Shown in pieces: positions 43,206 through 53,040 of a stretch of DNA of 64,000 bases (the stretch's first letter is position 1; each line of letters starts with the position of its first letter). The stretch spans positions 1 through 64,000 of the forward strand of contig JADNYJ010000156.1 of the NCBI GenBank assembly GCA_015501075.1, written 5' to 3'. Origin of the DNA: Gymnopilus junonius (Eukaryota; Basidiomycota; Agaricomycetes; Agaricales; Galerinaceae). A model generated the notes under the pieces. That model was not told where the DNA came from. It worked only from the letters and a program-made list of their open reading frames with translations, and searched no databases. A program made the position numbers and the translations under genes.

Positions 43206-43670
43206 CTACAGAAACGAAAGGTAGAATTGCGTAGTGGCCGAGGCCCGAAAAGAATATTCAACTTCAATCCGTGACCGTTGTGCCGCTACACTCATCATAC
43301 CTGAATCGTGGATCAGGTATAGTTCGAAATGGTGCATTTTCCACGCCATGGACTGCAACCATTTTCTAACCTTATGGTCGTCTTCATTCTCTACGAATTC
43401 AGGGCAGTCCTTCAGTTTCACTATTGTGCGTTGCCTGACCTCGTACAGATCAAGCTCCCGCCTACAGCCACTTCGTCAGGGTCTTTCTTCTGCGATCCAC
43501 GGGATACGCAACGGCCAAGCAAAAATACTTTTGATGCCCCTCTGCTGTAGGTCTGCATTTAGGACCCATACATCCCCATCATCTATATGAAGGCCACGGT
43601 GTGTCCCGAGCGTTTTTAGCTCGTCGTGGCTCAGGAGGTAACCACCGATGACGTGGATATTTACTGGGAA
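43206..43670 (-). pseudogene. GGY family member E, frame broken
   Basis: The minus strand begins VIGGYLLSHDELKTLG (the GGY motif), then LQQRGIKS. It shifts to FLLGRCVSRGSQKKDPDE (position of the PRGS motif) and shifts again to REL-DLYEVRQRTIVKLKDCPEF and VENEDDHKVRKWLQ, which match KDCPD and the acidic segment of member B. The segment HHFELYLIHDSG corresponds to the VPDP region but has lost that motif. Two frame changes lie near 43,535 and 43,480. The copy is probably dead or strongly diverged. Confidence 0.55.
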
Positions 43671-44568
43671 CCTTGTTGTTTTCGAGCTCGGATCCTGAAA
43701 ATGGGATGTAAGGTCGTTTTTATTGTCAGATATAATCAAATAACCCTACACACCTCTTCTTTAAGGAAGCCCCACCGTACCAATCTGGCATGCAGACTAG
43801 GAACACACCCGCGAAAATATTTGAACCCACCAGTTGAGTAAGACCGATCATTTGTGCAGCGCCATTTAGGAATACCGAACACTTCCTCAAAAGACAATCT
43901 CCGGAAACAATCTGTCTCTAGACAGATCTTCGAGACGGTCCTTCAAATTTGAAAAATAACGGATGGCCATGGAGGAAGCGAGATGGCTACAATTAAGCAA
44001 CAGAAGCCTGTAAGGCTACTCCGATGTATAGACGTGGAATTCACTCACCCACAATCTAAGATTATAAAAGGATAAGAATTGATGAAGCGTATCGCTTTGA
44101 GGTCCAGGAGACGTTTAGAATGGGTTGAAACTGGTGATGCCTTTATAATAGCCTCCAAGTGTATCTGACCCATTATGGGCCTAACGGGTCTTGTAGTTGC
44201 TTAAGCTTTTGAAATTACGGTTAATGGAAGACAAATCCAAATCCATCTTGTTGAAATGGACGTTTGAGGATCCCATTTTTGTGCCGGAAAATAAGCTGTT
44301 GGTAGAAGGAAGAAAGTGTGCGACGTTGTTGGCACCATTAAGTCCCTTTAGCGTACCCTTTAGGATGTTTTCCTTGTCAAAGCATTTTATGATGAGTCAT
44401 GCCGCCTGTTCTTAGTATGTTGGAATGGAAGCGAGGCATCCAAAAGTTCCAACGAAAATATAAAGTCCAACGCTGACCGACATCGGATTCTTCGAACTCC
44501 ATGGTACTTCATCTCTCTATTACAAGTTTTCGTAAGTGAGCCTGCATTGGAACGTCTTATAACCGACG
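43671..44568. other. Intergenic, nothing firmly recognised
   Basis: A 72-codon plus frame at 44,197-44,415 has no known motif. GTAAGTGAGC near 44,532 with TTAATCAG at 44,590 could be an intron just before the next gene, but no upstream coding exon in frame was found. Confidence 0.4.
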
Positions 44569-44628
44569 TTGCTAACCTCCGTTAATCAGATCCTGACCGA
44601 AATCGATTGTAAGAGGAGCACCCGCACC

Positions 44629-45306
44629 ATGTATCCTTTGGTATTACAAGAACGCCTGCAGAATTTGTTGGCGAAGGGTGTAGAAGTTCGATACGAGAAC
44701 AGCTTTTACCCGCTCTATACCGGAATTCTATCCTATCTCTTCCCCGCCACGCACAATTTGAAGTACATGATACATCATCAGGTGCCGCTTCAGAAATCCA
44801 TAGAGGACGTGTCGTCGATTTATCTCCCAGAAGGAGAAAACAGACACCCTGGTTCAATCAGGCAATCGGCGCGCATTCAACAAGCAGCTCTGGACGAATC
44901 AAATGCAGCCAAAACAATAAAGCCGCAGGGTCATCGTCTCAACGTCTCCCAAGATTCTTTTAATGATGATGTCATGTCGCGGAAAGAAGGGGGACGATCA
45001 GAGACCCAGTTCCCGGACATTCTCCTATCGGAAGGATCGGTGCTTCTAAAGGGAAATATGATACTGGCCATGCTTGAGATTAAGCTCTTGGAGGCATCCG
45101 AGAAAGCGAGCATGCAACAATTTATCAGATACCTCGATTTATTGGAGACGAAGAATTTATATGAAAATTTCCTCGGTTTTCTGTGCATTGGACCTACAAC
45201 GCACGTGTACAAGCGTAAAAGCGATGGCTGGCACAAAATTGATGAAGTTGATTCAGGTAGACAGCGTTTCTGGCAGTACCTTGCCGGGTTAAAGAGACAA
45301 AATTAA
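44629..45306 (+). CDS. Putative PD-(D/E)XK nuclease-fold protein, copy 1
   Basis: From ATG 44629 (an in-frame TTG lies at 44569) the protein reads MYPLVLQERLQNLLAKGVEV and then RYENSFYPLYTGILSYLFP, which aligns with FENSYYPIICGMLTTAFP of copy 2. Later it shows FPDILLSEG (45,010), MILAMLEIKLLE (LEIK at 45,073-45,084) and QQFIRYLDL (45,115). The order PD, about 20 residues, E-X-K, then Q-X3-Y is the signature of PD-(D/E)XK nucleases such as Holliday-junction resolvase-like folds. The C-terminus has FLCIGPTTHVYKR, a strand-like segment also present in copy 2 (LLCTGGETSVWKR). The length of about 226 residues suits a single domain. Function and substrate are unknown. Related proteins of unknown function occur in agaricomycetes as far as I recall. 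Confidence 0.6.
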   Translation: MYPLVLQERLQNLLAKGVEVRYENSFYPLYTGILSYLFPATHNLKYMIHHQVPLQKSIEDVSSIYLPEGENRHPGSIRQSARIQQAALDESNAAKTIKPQGHRLNVSQDSFNDDVMSRKEGGRSETQFPDILLSEGSVLLKGNMILAMLEIKLLEASEKASMQQFIRYLDLLETKNLYENFLGFLCIGPTTHVYKRKSDGWHKIDEVDSGRQRFWQYLAGLKRQN

Positions 45307-45864
45307 ACATCGAAGATTTTGCCCTATTTGTGTACATATGACTTACATATGAATTGATTGATCATGTAGACAATTTTCTTCTGCTATCCTCATCAATATA
45401 ATAGCCCTGACGAGCATGACACCTACTGGCGGAAATCCAATTTTTTGATCATATGTACTAAAATCACCGTAAAGCCATACACCCGATGAACGCACTAGAA
45501 TATTCCGACCACCTCGTTTACGGAGCTTGACTAGACCAGGTCGGCAAGCGCTTAATTTCCAATTTTAGATATTCTTTCTACACTCCATTACATATCCCTT
45601 CCTCCATAGCTATTTAATTATTTCTCTTCATTCCTTGCATATAGATATTTCGTTCAGCTTCTTAAAGCCTTCTTTAGCTCTATTTTAGCATGCTAAAAAG
45701 GCTATTTGTCATGTCAGTTACATAGTGGTGAGGGTCCCTGACTGCAAGAGATGATGTGTTTTTCATTTTGAATGTTATTGTTGGGTTCTTTATTCTGCAA
45801 TCTCCTACTTATTCGTACATGTTGGTTTGACGTCTTCGAAGCAATCGGAACAATAAGCACTACA
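45307..45864. other. Shared 3' region of the convergent pair
   Basis: About 560 bp without a supported gene. It contains AT-rich sequence with TTATTT and TATATAG motifs that could serve as polyadenylation signals for both convergent genes. Confidence 0.45.
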
Positions 45865-46467
45865 CTACGCATGACTTGCGAGGTCCATAAGGATGTTCCA
45901 AAAGGGTCTCCCACACGTCTCGATGGCTCCTGCTTGCTTGGCCCATTCTTTTGCCGGACCTGGTCGACGCTTCCATACTGAAGTCTCACCTCCTGTGCAC
46001 AGCAAGGTGGTAGCGATAGGCGATTGTCTCTTCGTTTTCATAGATGCCTGATATCCTTTAACTTGCTTTTCATATACCGGAAGTTCTTCTGGGTCAGGAG
46101 ATGTTTTAATCTCTACCAAGCATACTATCGTATCGTTTGTCAGATTTGACGTAAACTCGGCGACAATGTAGTCAGGAATTAGAAGTTGTGCCTCGATGCT
46201 TCTTCCGTAAAGGGTCTTTTCAGGAAGAACCTCATCTCCGAAGGAGTCTACGGATGTGTGGGGATGATGCCCTCGATGATTAGAAACGGAATCACGAAGG
46301 ATGCACTGCGGTTTTACGAGAAAGCCATTTTCCACGGGAAATGCTGTAGTTAACATCCCACATATTATGGGGTAATACGAGTTTTCAAATCGAGGCGGGT
46401 CTGCAACACGATTGGCAAGCCTTTCTCGTAACCATCCGAGTGCCTGGAACAACGCTGCTGAATTCAT
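45865..46467 (-). CDS. Putative PD-(D/E)XK nuclease-fold protein, copy 2 (200 aa)
   Basis: The uninterrupted frame starts at the ATG at 46467, MNSAALFQALGWLRERLANR, and shows RFENSYYPIICGMLTTAFP, IPDYIVAEF (about 46,170), IVCLVEIKTSPDP (about 46,105-46,125) and YEKQVKGYQASMK. PD, a 20-residue gap, E-X-K and Q-X3-Y are in the same order as in copy 1. The protein has no signal peptide or transmembrane part. It is transcribed toward copy 1, with 558 bp between their stop codons. Overall identity with copy 1 is low, so the duplication is old, yet both keep the putative active-site residues. This argues for a retained function. Confidence 0.6.
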   Translation of the reverse strand: MNSAALFQALGWLRERLANRVADPPRFENSYYPIICGMLTTAFPVENGFLVKPQCILRDSVSNHRGHHPHTSVDSFGDEVLPEKTLYGRSIEAQLLIPDYIVAEFTSNLTNDTIVCLVEIKTSPDPEELPVYEKQVKGYQASMKTKRQSPIATTLLCTGGETSVWKRRPGPAKEWAKQAGAIETCGRPFWNILMDLASHA

Positions 46468-46769
46468 CACAATGGGTTAATCTGATTAACATGTTGAATC
46501 AGGTAACAGAAATTCGTCGATCATCGAAGGTAACACACCTGAAAGTAAATATCAGTCGTTGTTATCGCTGGAATAATCTTCTGGAGTGCGATACCGAGAT
46601 GCACATGGATTTAGCTCCATTATATATAGTATGCTGGAGGTCCTAAATAAGGTATCTTGACTGCATCTTAAAGGGCATCCACATGATGGGATGTACAAGT
46701 GCGAAAAAGTTATGTAACAAGCGTCCATTTCCTGAATCGCTTTGACATTTTCTGAGGCCATCAGTCGTG

Positions 46770-47705
46770 TTCCAAGAGATCCGGCCAGGGGGCCTTCAGC
46801 CGAGCAACCGGTAATATCAGGTCACCCCGAGGGGGTCGTGAGAACCTAACTTTTTAGGAAGGGGGCCTACGGTCAGTCACATCTGGTCACCAGCCTCGCG
46901 CTGGCCCGTCAATTTAGCCGATCGCTGGCTATCATGCTGTGTGCTCCTGCTCTCCCTCTCATTCGTACTTCAATATCTCCGCTGAAATCAATGTTCTATT
47001 CTATTTTTTCATTTACTTTACTTATTCTTTTCTTCTCTTCCTATCTGGCTCAACAACGGACAATGTCTCAGCCCTTCCTCTCTTTGTAGAGGGCTCGTTC
47101 ATCAGCGCAGCTATATCATCACTTCCGGGCAACTCATCTTCTTCTCGGTAAGCCATCGTGACCTTTCCTTCAATTCCGAGCCTCTGTTCCTCCAACCGGG
47201 AAACAAACATGTCGATTAGCATCTCTGGAGGAATCAGCGGCAACTTATATGTGCCGGGGAGATCTTTAGCAGGTTCTGCGTGCTCAGTGAGCAAGTGTAC
47301 GATGGCGGAATACTTCCAAATAGTGCGTGGCTCGCCGGAAATGGAAGGAGGGCAAAAGCGGCAGTGGATTGGTACGTTCGTGCATGGCATACTCTTTGGA
47401 CAGCTGGTACGGCCTTCGTCATCTCAGAGTTGCAGGATGTGGGTTATGGGACACAAATTTCATTACCACAAAAGATGGGCATAAATTTACGCAGCCTATT
47501 GTTGGCTAAATACAGTGTTTATGAGCGTAGGATCTGGCAAGCGTCGTGGACGTCCTGCGCAGGCTCCGCTTATCTTATCGATCGGCTGATGAATGAGTGA
47601 CACTGGAGTGACATCCTAAAAAGTCAGTTTCTCACACCCCCTCGGGGTGGGCTGATATCATGGAATGTTCGGTTGATGGCCCCTTGGATCCGGCGTCCTT
47701 GATCC
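46770..47705. mobile_element. Non-autonomous TIR element, about 0.93 kb
   Basis: Imperfect terminal inverted repeats of 70-90 bp flank the region. The left end includes GGGGGCCTTCAGCCGAGCAA, then ATATCAGGTCACCCCGAGGG, GGTCGTGAGAACCTAA and CTTTTTAGGA (46,798-46,859). The reverse complement of the right end includes AGGGGCCATCAACCGAACAT, GATATCAGCCCACCCCGAGG, GGGTGTGAGAAACTGA and CTTTTTAGGA (47,685-47,615). Homology may extend outward to about 46,770 and 47,705. No transposase is present; the only substantial frame encodes a short zinc-binding-like protein. Target-site duplications could not be fixed because the ends are diverged. A MITE or a gene-carrying non-autonomous DNA transposon is the best guess. 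Confidence 0.65.
47022..47390 (-). CDS. C2H2-like protein carried by the TIR element (122 aa)
   Basis: The minus frame reads MPCTNVPIHCRFCPPS and then WKYSAIVHLLTEH, giving a C-X2-C ... H-X4-H arrangement with a spacer of about 18 residues. A helical segment follows (PPEMLIDMFVSRLEEQRLG) and ends with a basic, Arg/Lys-rich tail that could be a nuclear-localisation signal. I recall similar short sequences near transposon remnants in agaricomycetes, so it may be the 3' part of a transposase-associated gene rather than an independent one. The start is uncertain. Confidence 0.5.
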   Translation of the reverse strand: MPCTNVPIHCRFCPPSISGEPRTIWKYSAIVHLLTEHAEPAKDLPGTYKLPLIPPEMLIDMFVSRLEEQRLGIEGKVTMAYREEDELPGSDDIAALMNEPSTKRGRAETLSVVEPDRKRRKE

Positions 47706-48125
47706 AAGAAAATCCAACAAGGGCTTCAGCAATCATTTTGATGGTAAATGGAATGGAAGGGACTTTCATTATCGGGTATTTTTCCCTTGTAACTTGTTGG
47801 GGCTAACGATTGTGAAAAAGTGCTCCTGTTGGACCTTTCAGACTTCCTTTTGCATGCATCAATATCACACCGAGATACAAGTTTATTGAAACTACCCCTT
47901 GAGTAAGTGTTGCGAAGCTAGAAGGCATGACCCCGCCCACACTTTACGTCATCACAATAGGGTCGCCAGCCTATAAAGAAGGACCACGTCCACTGTCTTC
48001 CCTTAGCGTCCAACTTCCCAGCATCTGTTGCTTAAGACTCCAAGTACGAAATTCCTGGTCAGTCGATTTCTTTTTGTGCCGTTGTGATGCGCAGCACGCT
48101 GATATCAATACTTCCAAGTAATATT
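47706..48125. other. Intergenic, promoter side of GGY-D
   Basis: No gene recognised. CCTATAAAGAAGG at 47,970-47,982 is a likely TATA box about 150 bp before the ATG of GGY-D. Confidence 0.45.
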
Positions 48126-48719
48126 ATGGTCCAAGTAGCCGGAGGATATTATCTCACCAGAGATCAGGTTAGGGAGTACGCCAAGAGGGAGAACGTTAAC
48201 CTCCAAGCCGTGGTCAATCAGCCCGATATATTTAATCTGCTCGCAATCGAGCGGAGCATCGAAAGAAAGGGTTTCCAGGATGTCAAAGTCATAGGCATCT
48301 GGTATCCGCGAGGGAGCCTGCGGAAGTTTGATGCCCAGGAGCCGACGGACGCCTTTTTACTGGTAACGCGGTGGCGGACCGATTATAGGGATATCGCATT
48401 ATTGAGTGATGTTGAGCCTTTTGAAGAGAACGATCACGATCGTGCTGTGAAGGCTCAGATGGCTTCGCTGGGAATTACCGATACCAAATTTATCACTGTA
48501 CCTGATCCTGACCATGAATTTAGTGAGATGGGGGGATATGTGAGCGACGATAATGACGACGACGAGCAGGATGGGAGTAACGCTGTATCGTCTGACGTCA
48601 TACATGCGAAGGCTCAGATGGCGGCACTGCGGATTACCGACAATGAAGTCGATGAGAAAGGGGAAGATGAGGAGGAGCTGGATGAAAATGAGGCACGGTC
48701 GTCTGATATCCAAGATTAA
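48126..48719 (+). CDS. GGY family member D (197 aa, intact)
   Basis: The frame from the ATG at 48126 is open and begins MVQVAGGYYLTRDQVREYA. Its first half has VIGIWYPRGSLRKF (PRGS motif). Then follow LLSDVEPFEENDHDR and FITVPDPDHEFSEMG. The last 60 residues are strongly acidic (Asp/Glu runs) and include a second partial repeat of the KAQMA.L.ITD segment. The start agrees with the N-termini of members A and B. No database domain is recognised from the sequence. The alternating beta-like and acidic segments suggest a small globular domain with a disordered tail. A TATA box lies about 150 bp upstream. It is the best-preserved member and the reference for the family. Confidence 0.75.
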   Translation: MVQVAGGYYLTRDQVREYAKRENVNLQAVVNQPDIFNLLAIERSIERKGFQDVKVIGIWYPRGSLRKFDAQEPTDAFLLVTRWRTDYRDIALLSDVEPFEENDHDRAVKAQMASLGITDTKFITVPDPDHEFSEMGGYVSDDNDDDEQDGSNAVSSDVIHAKAQMAALRITDNEVDEKGEDEEELDENEARSSDIQD

Positions 48720-48889
48720 TTCAGTAGGTATATGCTAGAGTATAAGGCAGTTCACGTCTTTCAATGGCCATGGTTGAATAACCTAAGCAAGAGAGTAAGG
48801 AAGCTGTAACAGATATAAACGACCATGAGCTTATACTCTCCCTTTGCACCCATTTCGTATATCCCTCATTCACCAGCAGATCCTATACT

Positions 48890-49058
48890 TAGGCCTCAGA
48901 TGGCAGGACTGGGGATTATGGAGATCAGATTCATCACGGTGCCTGATCCTGATCATGAGTTCAATGAGATGGGGGACTATGTGAGTGATGATAATGATTC
49001 AGAGGAGACTGAAGAAATTGAGGTTGCTGCATCTGACAACGCAAGCATGAGTCAGTAG
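48890..49058 (+). pseudogene. Duplicated C-terminal part of GGY-D
   Basis: The frame QMAGLGIMEIRFITVPDPDH continues with EFNEMGDYVSDDNDSEETEE and stops at 49,058. It repeats the C-terminal third of member D without the GGY or PRGS parts. It has an ATG at 48,825 but no family N-terminus, so it is likely a relic of a tandem duplication. Confidence 0.6.
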
Positions 49059-50204
49059 AGTATATGATGGAGTGGAACGCGATTCACCTGTCGCAATACA
49101 TGCTTTTCAACGTCTAAATCACTAGGAAGCTGGCGAATGACACTCTGACGAATGCTTGAGGACCACAGGAAGTTGATGTTAGACAGTGTATTCATAAGAG
49201 GTGACATAATAGATGATAGCTCGAGATAAGCAGTATCCAACGAGCTTGACCAATAGAAACACCCTGCTCATTGCCAGCGGATCAGTAATGCCCGCTTGAG
49301 GTGCTTGACGCTCCGAAATGCCGGGTTAGGTCTGCATGCCCATTTTGAGCTCCATCGAACAAGACCAGTAAGCCGCAGGGCGTGGAGGTTGAGAAGAGAT
49401 TAATTACGGAAGGTGGGTGTGTTATTATATTGTCGAGCCAGATGAACTTTCGGCGGCCAGGGCCGGTGACGAAGCAGGTGAGCCTGTGTGGGATGTTTCG
49501 ACGGGCCTGATAGTTGCAAAGAAAGTGAATTAGTTAGGGACCCGATGCGCATAAGGAAATTGAATAGTACCTTTCTTGATATGCTCCTCGCACTTGGTCA
49601 GCGGGGTGTTGAAACTACGCTATATAGAACATCTGCAGTCAACTATCAAGCTTGACTAGCAGCTTTTTGAGTAAGGAGACCGAATGATGGGTCTTGTTGG
49701 AGATGCCAACAGGAATGGTGGTTGCCGGGCGACATCGTATGTTTCGTCAGTCATTGTGGAATATGCTCAGAAGGAGAATAACCGGTAGTATTTCGAGTAT
49801 CAGTAGGACAAAGTCACAATGATGTCGGGCGGGGCTCACCAGAAGGTCACCGACCCAAATCCGCAGCATTGAATCGGAGTCTGAAGCTCCCTGTCAGATT
49901 CTGAATCTGCATCCCGTAGTGGGGCGGTTTCCGTTTCTTGAATTATTCAGATACCTCTCAACTGCTTGCTCTACTCTTGAGTAACAGTGCAATTATGTCT
50001 GTGGATTCTGTTACCGTAATATATCTTTACTTGGGTCGTACTGTGCTATAAAGTGCCAATGACTTCCACACCTCCTGATTAGCTCTTGCTTCCATTGCCT
50101 GTAACCATGTCACAAGTCAGCCTCGTGTTCTGTTCGTCTGGTCACCTACCATCGCCCCACTCAGCTTGAACGCGTCCACTCAACTGTGCAAGTAATCCTC
50201 GACA
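49059..50204. other. 1.1 kb gene-poor stretch
   Basis: No gene is supported. A minus-strand stretch around 49,500-49,300 reads coding-like sequence (FIWLDNIITHPPSVINLFST) without known similarity. TACTGTGCTATAAAGTGCC near 50,040 is a TATA-like site about 155 bp before BTB copy 5. Confidence 0.4.
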
Positions 50205-51272
50205 ATGACTGACGGCGCAATGACAATAAACACTCGGTGTAAGTAAATAGCTTCCTACATTCAAGCCAGTGGGCTCTGAATAGATTTGCAAGTCTTACTT
50301 GGCGACTTTTCAGTTAGCGCCCAAGATGCTGATATCACAGTCAAGTCTTCAGACGGTTTTCTCTTCAACCTTCATAGTCATAATCTCGGAACAAACACTG
50401 GAGCATTTCCTGGTCCAGAAATCGGAGCGCAAGGAGAAGCCGTTCTTCTCACTGAGCCCGCGAATGTTCTGGAGATCGTTTTCCAATTCATCTACCCAAG
50501 GAGGCACCCGAAGCTGGACGACCTTGACTTTGTGATTTTGATGGAAGTGACAGAAGCATGCGAAAAGTATGAGGTGTATTCTGCGATGAATATGTGTGAA
50601 GTGCGACTCAAGTAAGTTCATCCGCTGTATCATTCTATTTCATGATAATGAGACTTGATATGAGTGCTTTTATTTCCGAGCACGCAGCAGAGATCTTTGT
50701 CCATGCTGTAAAACATGGTTACCCTGAGCTTATTGACAAGACAGCTATCCTGGTTTGTCGGTTCCCTGTGTTGAACTTTGTCAAGACTCTGCCTTCATAT
50801 GCTGTGATACCTTGGGTAAGTAAGTTCAGTGTATCCATCTCACCGAACTGAGGAACTATTCTCCTAGCTTGAATACCAACAGGCATGGCGGAAGATATTC
50901 GACGATGCAAAAATTTACCTTGAAGATCTTCTTTGTGGATCATATTGTCATCAATATGATGCTTGCGCAGATCCGGATGCTCAAGTTTATTCGGACGGAC
51001 GCCCAATCTGCTCTCAATGCAGACTGTCATTGCTCGTTTGGCTTCAAAATTTGGCAGAGATCGAAGATATTACTTCCCTGAAGGATGCAGTTGCAGCTCC
51101 CAACCTTGTGATCTACAGTTACGGTCCTCTAGGCCGGTGGTGCAAGAATTGCTCCAACACTTGTGCCATTTACCTCCCGGAAGTAAAGTCGATTCTTGAA
51201 ACTCGAATGACAGAAATAATACCCTTTACCCGATTTCTTTACCCTACAGACCGCGCTCCTTCAGCAAGGTAG
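50205..51272 (+). CDS. BTB/POZ domain protein, copy 5 (295 aa, intact)
   Basis: Exons 50205-50238, 50314-50611, 50665-50815 and 50868-51272 join into an uninterrupted frame. Exon 2 (298 nt) and exon 3 (151 nt) have the same lengths as in copies 2 and 4. The BTB fold begins SAQDADITVKSSDGFLFNLH and ends near KYEVYSAMNMCE. The last exon carries CSQCRLSLLVW and WCKNCSNTC, the Cys pairs seen in all copies and possibly zinc-binding. A Pro-Phe-Thr motif (IIPFTRFL) near the end corresponds to IPPFT.FLK of the others. Splice sites are GT..AG, and the acceptor before exon 2 is TTTTCAG followed by TTAGCGCCC as in every paralogue. Its function beyond dimerisation is unknown. Confidence 0.86.
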
Positions 51273-51690
51273 GAAAATATAATGTAACGGGTGTACCTTA
51301 CTTCCAGCTCAAGCACGTCAAGCTAAATTTGCTGCTTCTGTCGTCATTATAGGCTGGTCTAGAAATATAGTATTTTACTTATGCGCTATTCAAAATATCC
51401 CTTCGGAATGAACACACGATGCACAAGAGGGTTACTTTCAGCCGTCCTTAACATTGAATACTGAATCGACCAGGGCAAACTTTAAATGCGATACCTGACC
51501 TGCCTTATCCGATCCCTCCTCTTCCGTCTCCTTGCTGCGTGATATTTCGTCCACAATTCAATCAAATTCTTACCTGTGTCGATATATATGATTTCCAGCT
51601 GCAAGCCTGCTCGTAAAATCTCGTGCATACGACGAAGCCGCATTGGCTTGATATACTTATGAGAAACTCGGCAAATAGTTCCGGTCTGCG
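51273..51690. other. Intergenic, nothing recognised
   Basis: Spacer between BTB copy 5 and the F-box relic. The part 51,530-51,680 reads on minus like the C-terminal part of the F-box family but without a clear frame. Confidence 0.4.
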
Positions 51691-52890
51691 CTACGGATTT
51701 TGGGGGTCATTGGCCAGCCCGAAAGCTCCAGGTACGTAGTGCAACGAAATGTCATCGATAAGGTGCGGGTGCATGTACTTCAGGAATTGGAGTTCAGGTA
51801 AGAAAACGCCGTCTGGACTGGAAGCGCCTACACCATGTATCGAGGTGGAAGAAAGGAGCCGGAAGAAGGCTTCCAACGTTGGTTTGATGATGGAAACAAT
51901 TCAAGATGCCAAAGTGAAGGTATTTCTCTTAGGAAAGGCATGAGACTTCCTTCGTCAAAGGCGGAGTTCGATATTATCAATTCCCTCAGAAGGCAAGATG
52001 AGCGGCTGAATAGGGAGGAAAGAATGGGTATTGGAGAGAACGATTTTTGACATGTGAAATGGCACAATGCAGGAAGGCGGACCTCATTAAGGATTGTGTA
52101 TTCTTCACAATCAACGTCAAAAATGAGTTCTCGGAGTGAGGAGTGCACGAAGGGCCTGAAGGATACTGGAGCTAGGTCCTCTGCTTCATAAAGCTCAGAG
52201 ATTCGACTGTATGTCAACCGAGGGGCCTTTTTGAGGATTTCAAGCCAATCGTCGAGATGCAACCCTGACAGATCGATACGCTTAGTGCGGCTCCAGTGGA
52301 TGTTAATGGATAAGATGGGGTACAATGAAGCGCGATTTGAACTTCTTCTGGACGTATTAGGGTGTTGTCGATACTAAATTTTCTTTCCTATGCTAAGAAT
52401 CCGGACGTGTCATGAAGTCGAAGGACACAAGGAATGGATGTAGGCTCAAAGCTGCCTCTAAAAAGGTGCCAATGGCGTCCAGGAATGCAGAGGTCGAGTA
52501 AGCAGGCGCCAGCGAGACAAGTACTCATTTATGATGTCGATTAAGGCCAAATACCAGGGATAATCGATATACTGATAATTGATAATCTTCCTCCTCGTGG
52601 GCAACTATATAGATTGATAATGGGAGGTGCCTATATCGGCTGAATCGCCCCTTCACGACGTTACAGTGTTTCTGAAGGTCAACCTTGTTAACATGGACAT
52701 AGATGAGTTTCCACAGCCGAGGTGTCGACCACGCAATTTGTCCCCATGCTCTGCAGACTGCACTCAGAATTTCAGGTATGTCGACTGTGGTCGGGCTGAC
52801 GTATCTTGATCTATCATATGAAAGGTCAAGTTGAGGTGAAGTACAGAGCCAGAATATGTGGGAGAGAATTTTGGGTGGTAGTTTCTGAGC
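51691..52890 (-). pseudogene. F-box/LRR-type gene, copy D (broken)
   Basis: The minus strand starts with the F-box LPPKILSHIFWLCTSPQLDL and the following VCRAWGQIAWSTPRLWKLI, as in the other F-box genes. The frame breaks near 52,525-52,330, then continues RIDLSGLHLDDWLEILKKAP, VHSSLRELIFDVDCEE, LPALCHFTCQKSFSPI and REIPSLWHLELFPSSN. It breaks again near 51,840 before LPELQFLKYMHPHLIDDIS. At least three shifts are needed. Directly upstream of the F-box, at 52,885, an unrelated 14-3-3 fragment on the other strand begins, so the true N-terminus has been lost by rearrangement. Confidence 0.65.
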
Positions 52891-53040
52891 ATGGCTCTGT
52901 TCTATCATGACATTGCCAACAACCCAGAATGCGCGATCGACCTTGTCAAACAAGCATGGACTGAGAGTCTCGCTGATTTCAATGATATAACAGAGGAAAG
53001 TTCGCAGAACGCAGGCCGCAAGATGCAACTTCTCCGTTGA
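52882..53040 (+). pseudogene. 14-3-3 protein fragment, relic 1
   Basis: The plus-strand frame reads MALFYHDIANNPECAIDLVK, then QAWTESLADFNDITEESSQN, and ends KMQLLR before a stop. This is helices 7-9 of a 14-3-3 protein, a phosphoserine-binding dimer, with the family pattern FYY.I.NNPE.A and AELD...EES.KDS..MQLLR. The rest of the gene is missing, and the fragment abuts the F-box relic on the opposite strand. Confidence 0.65.
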
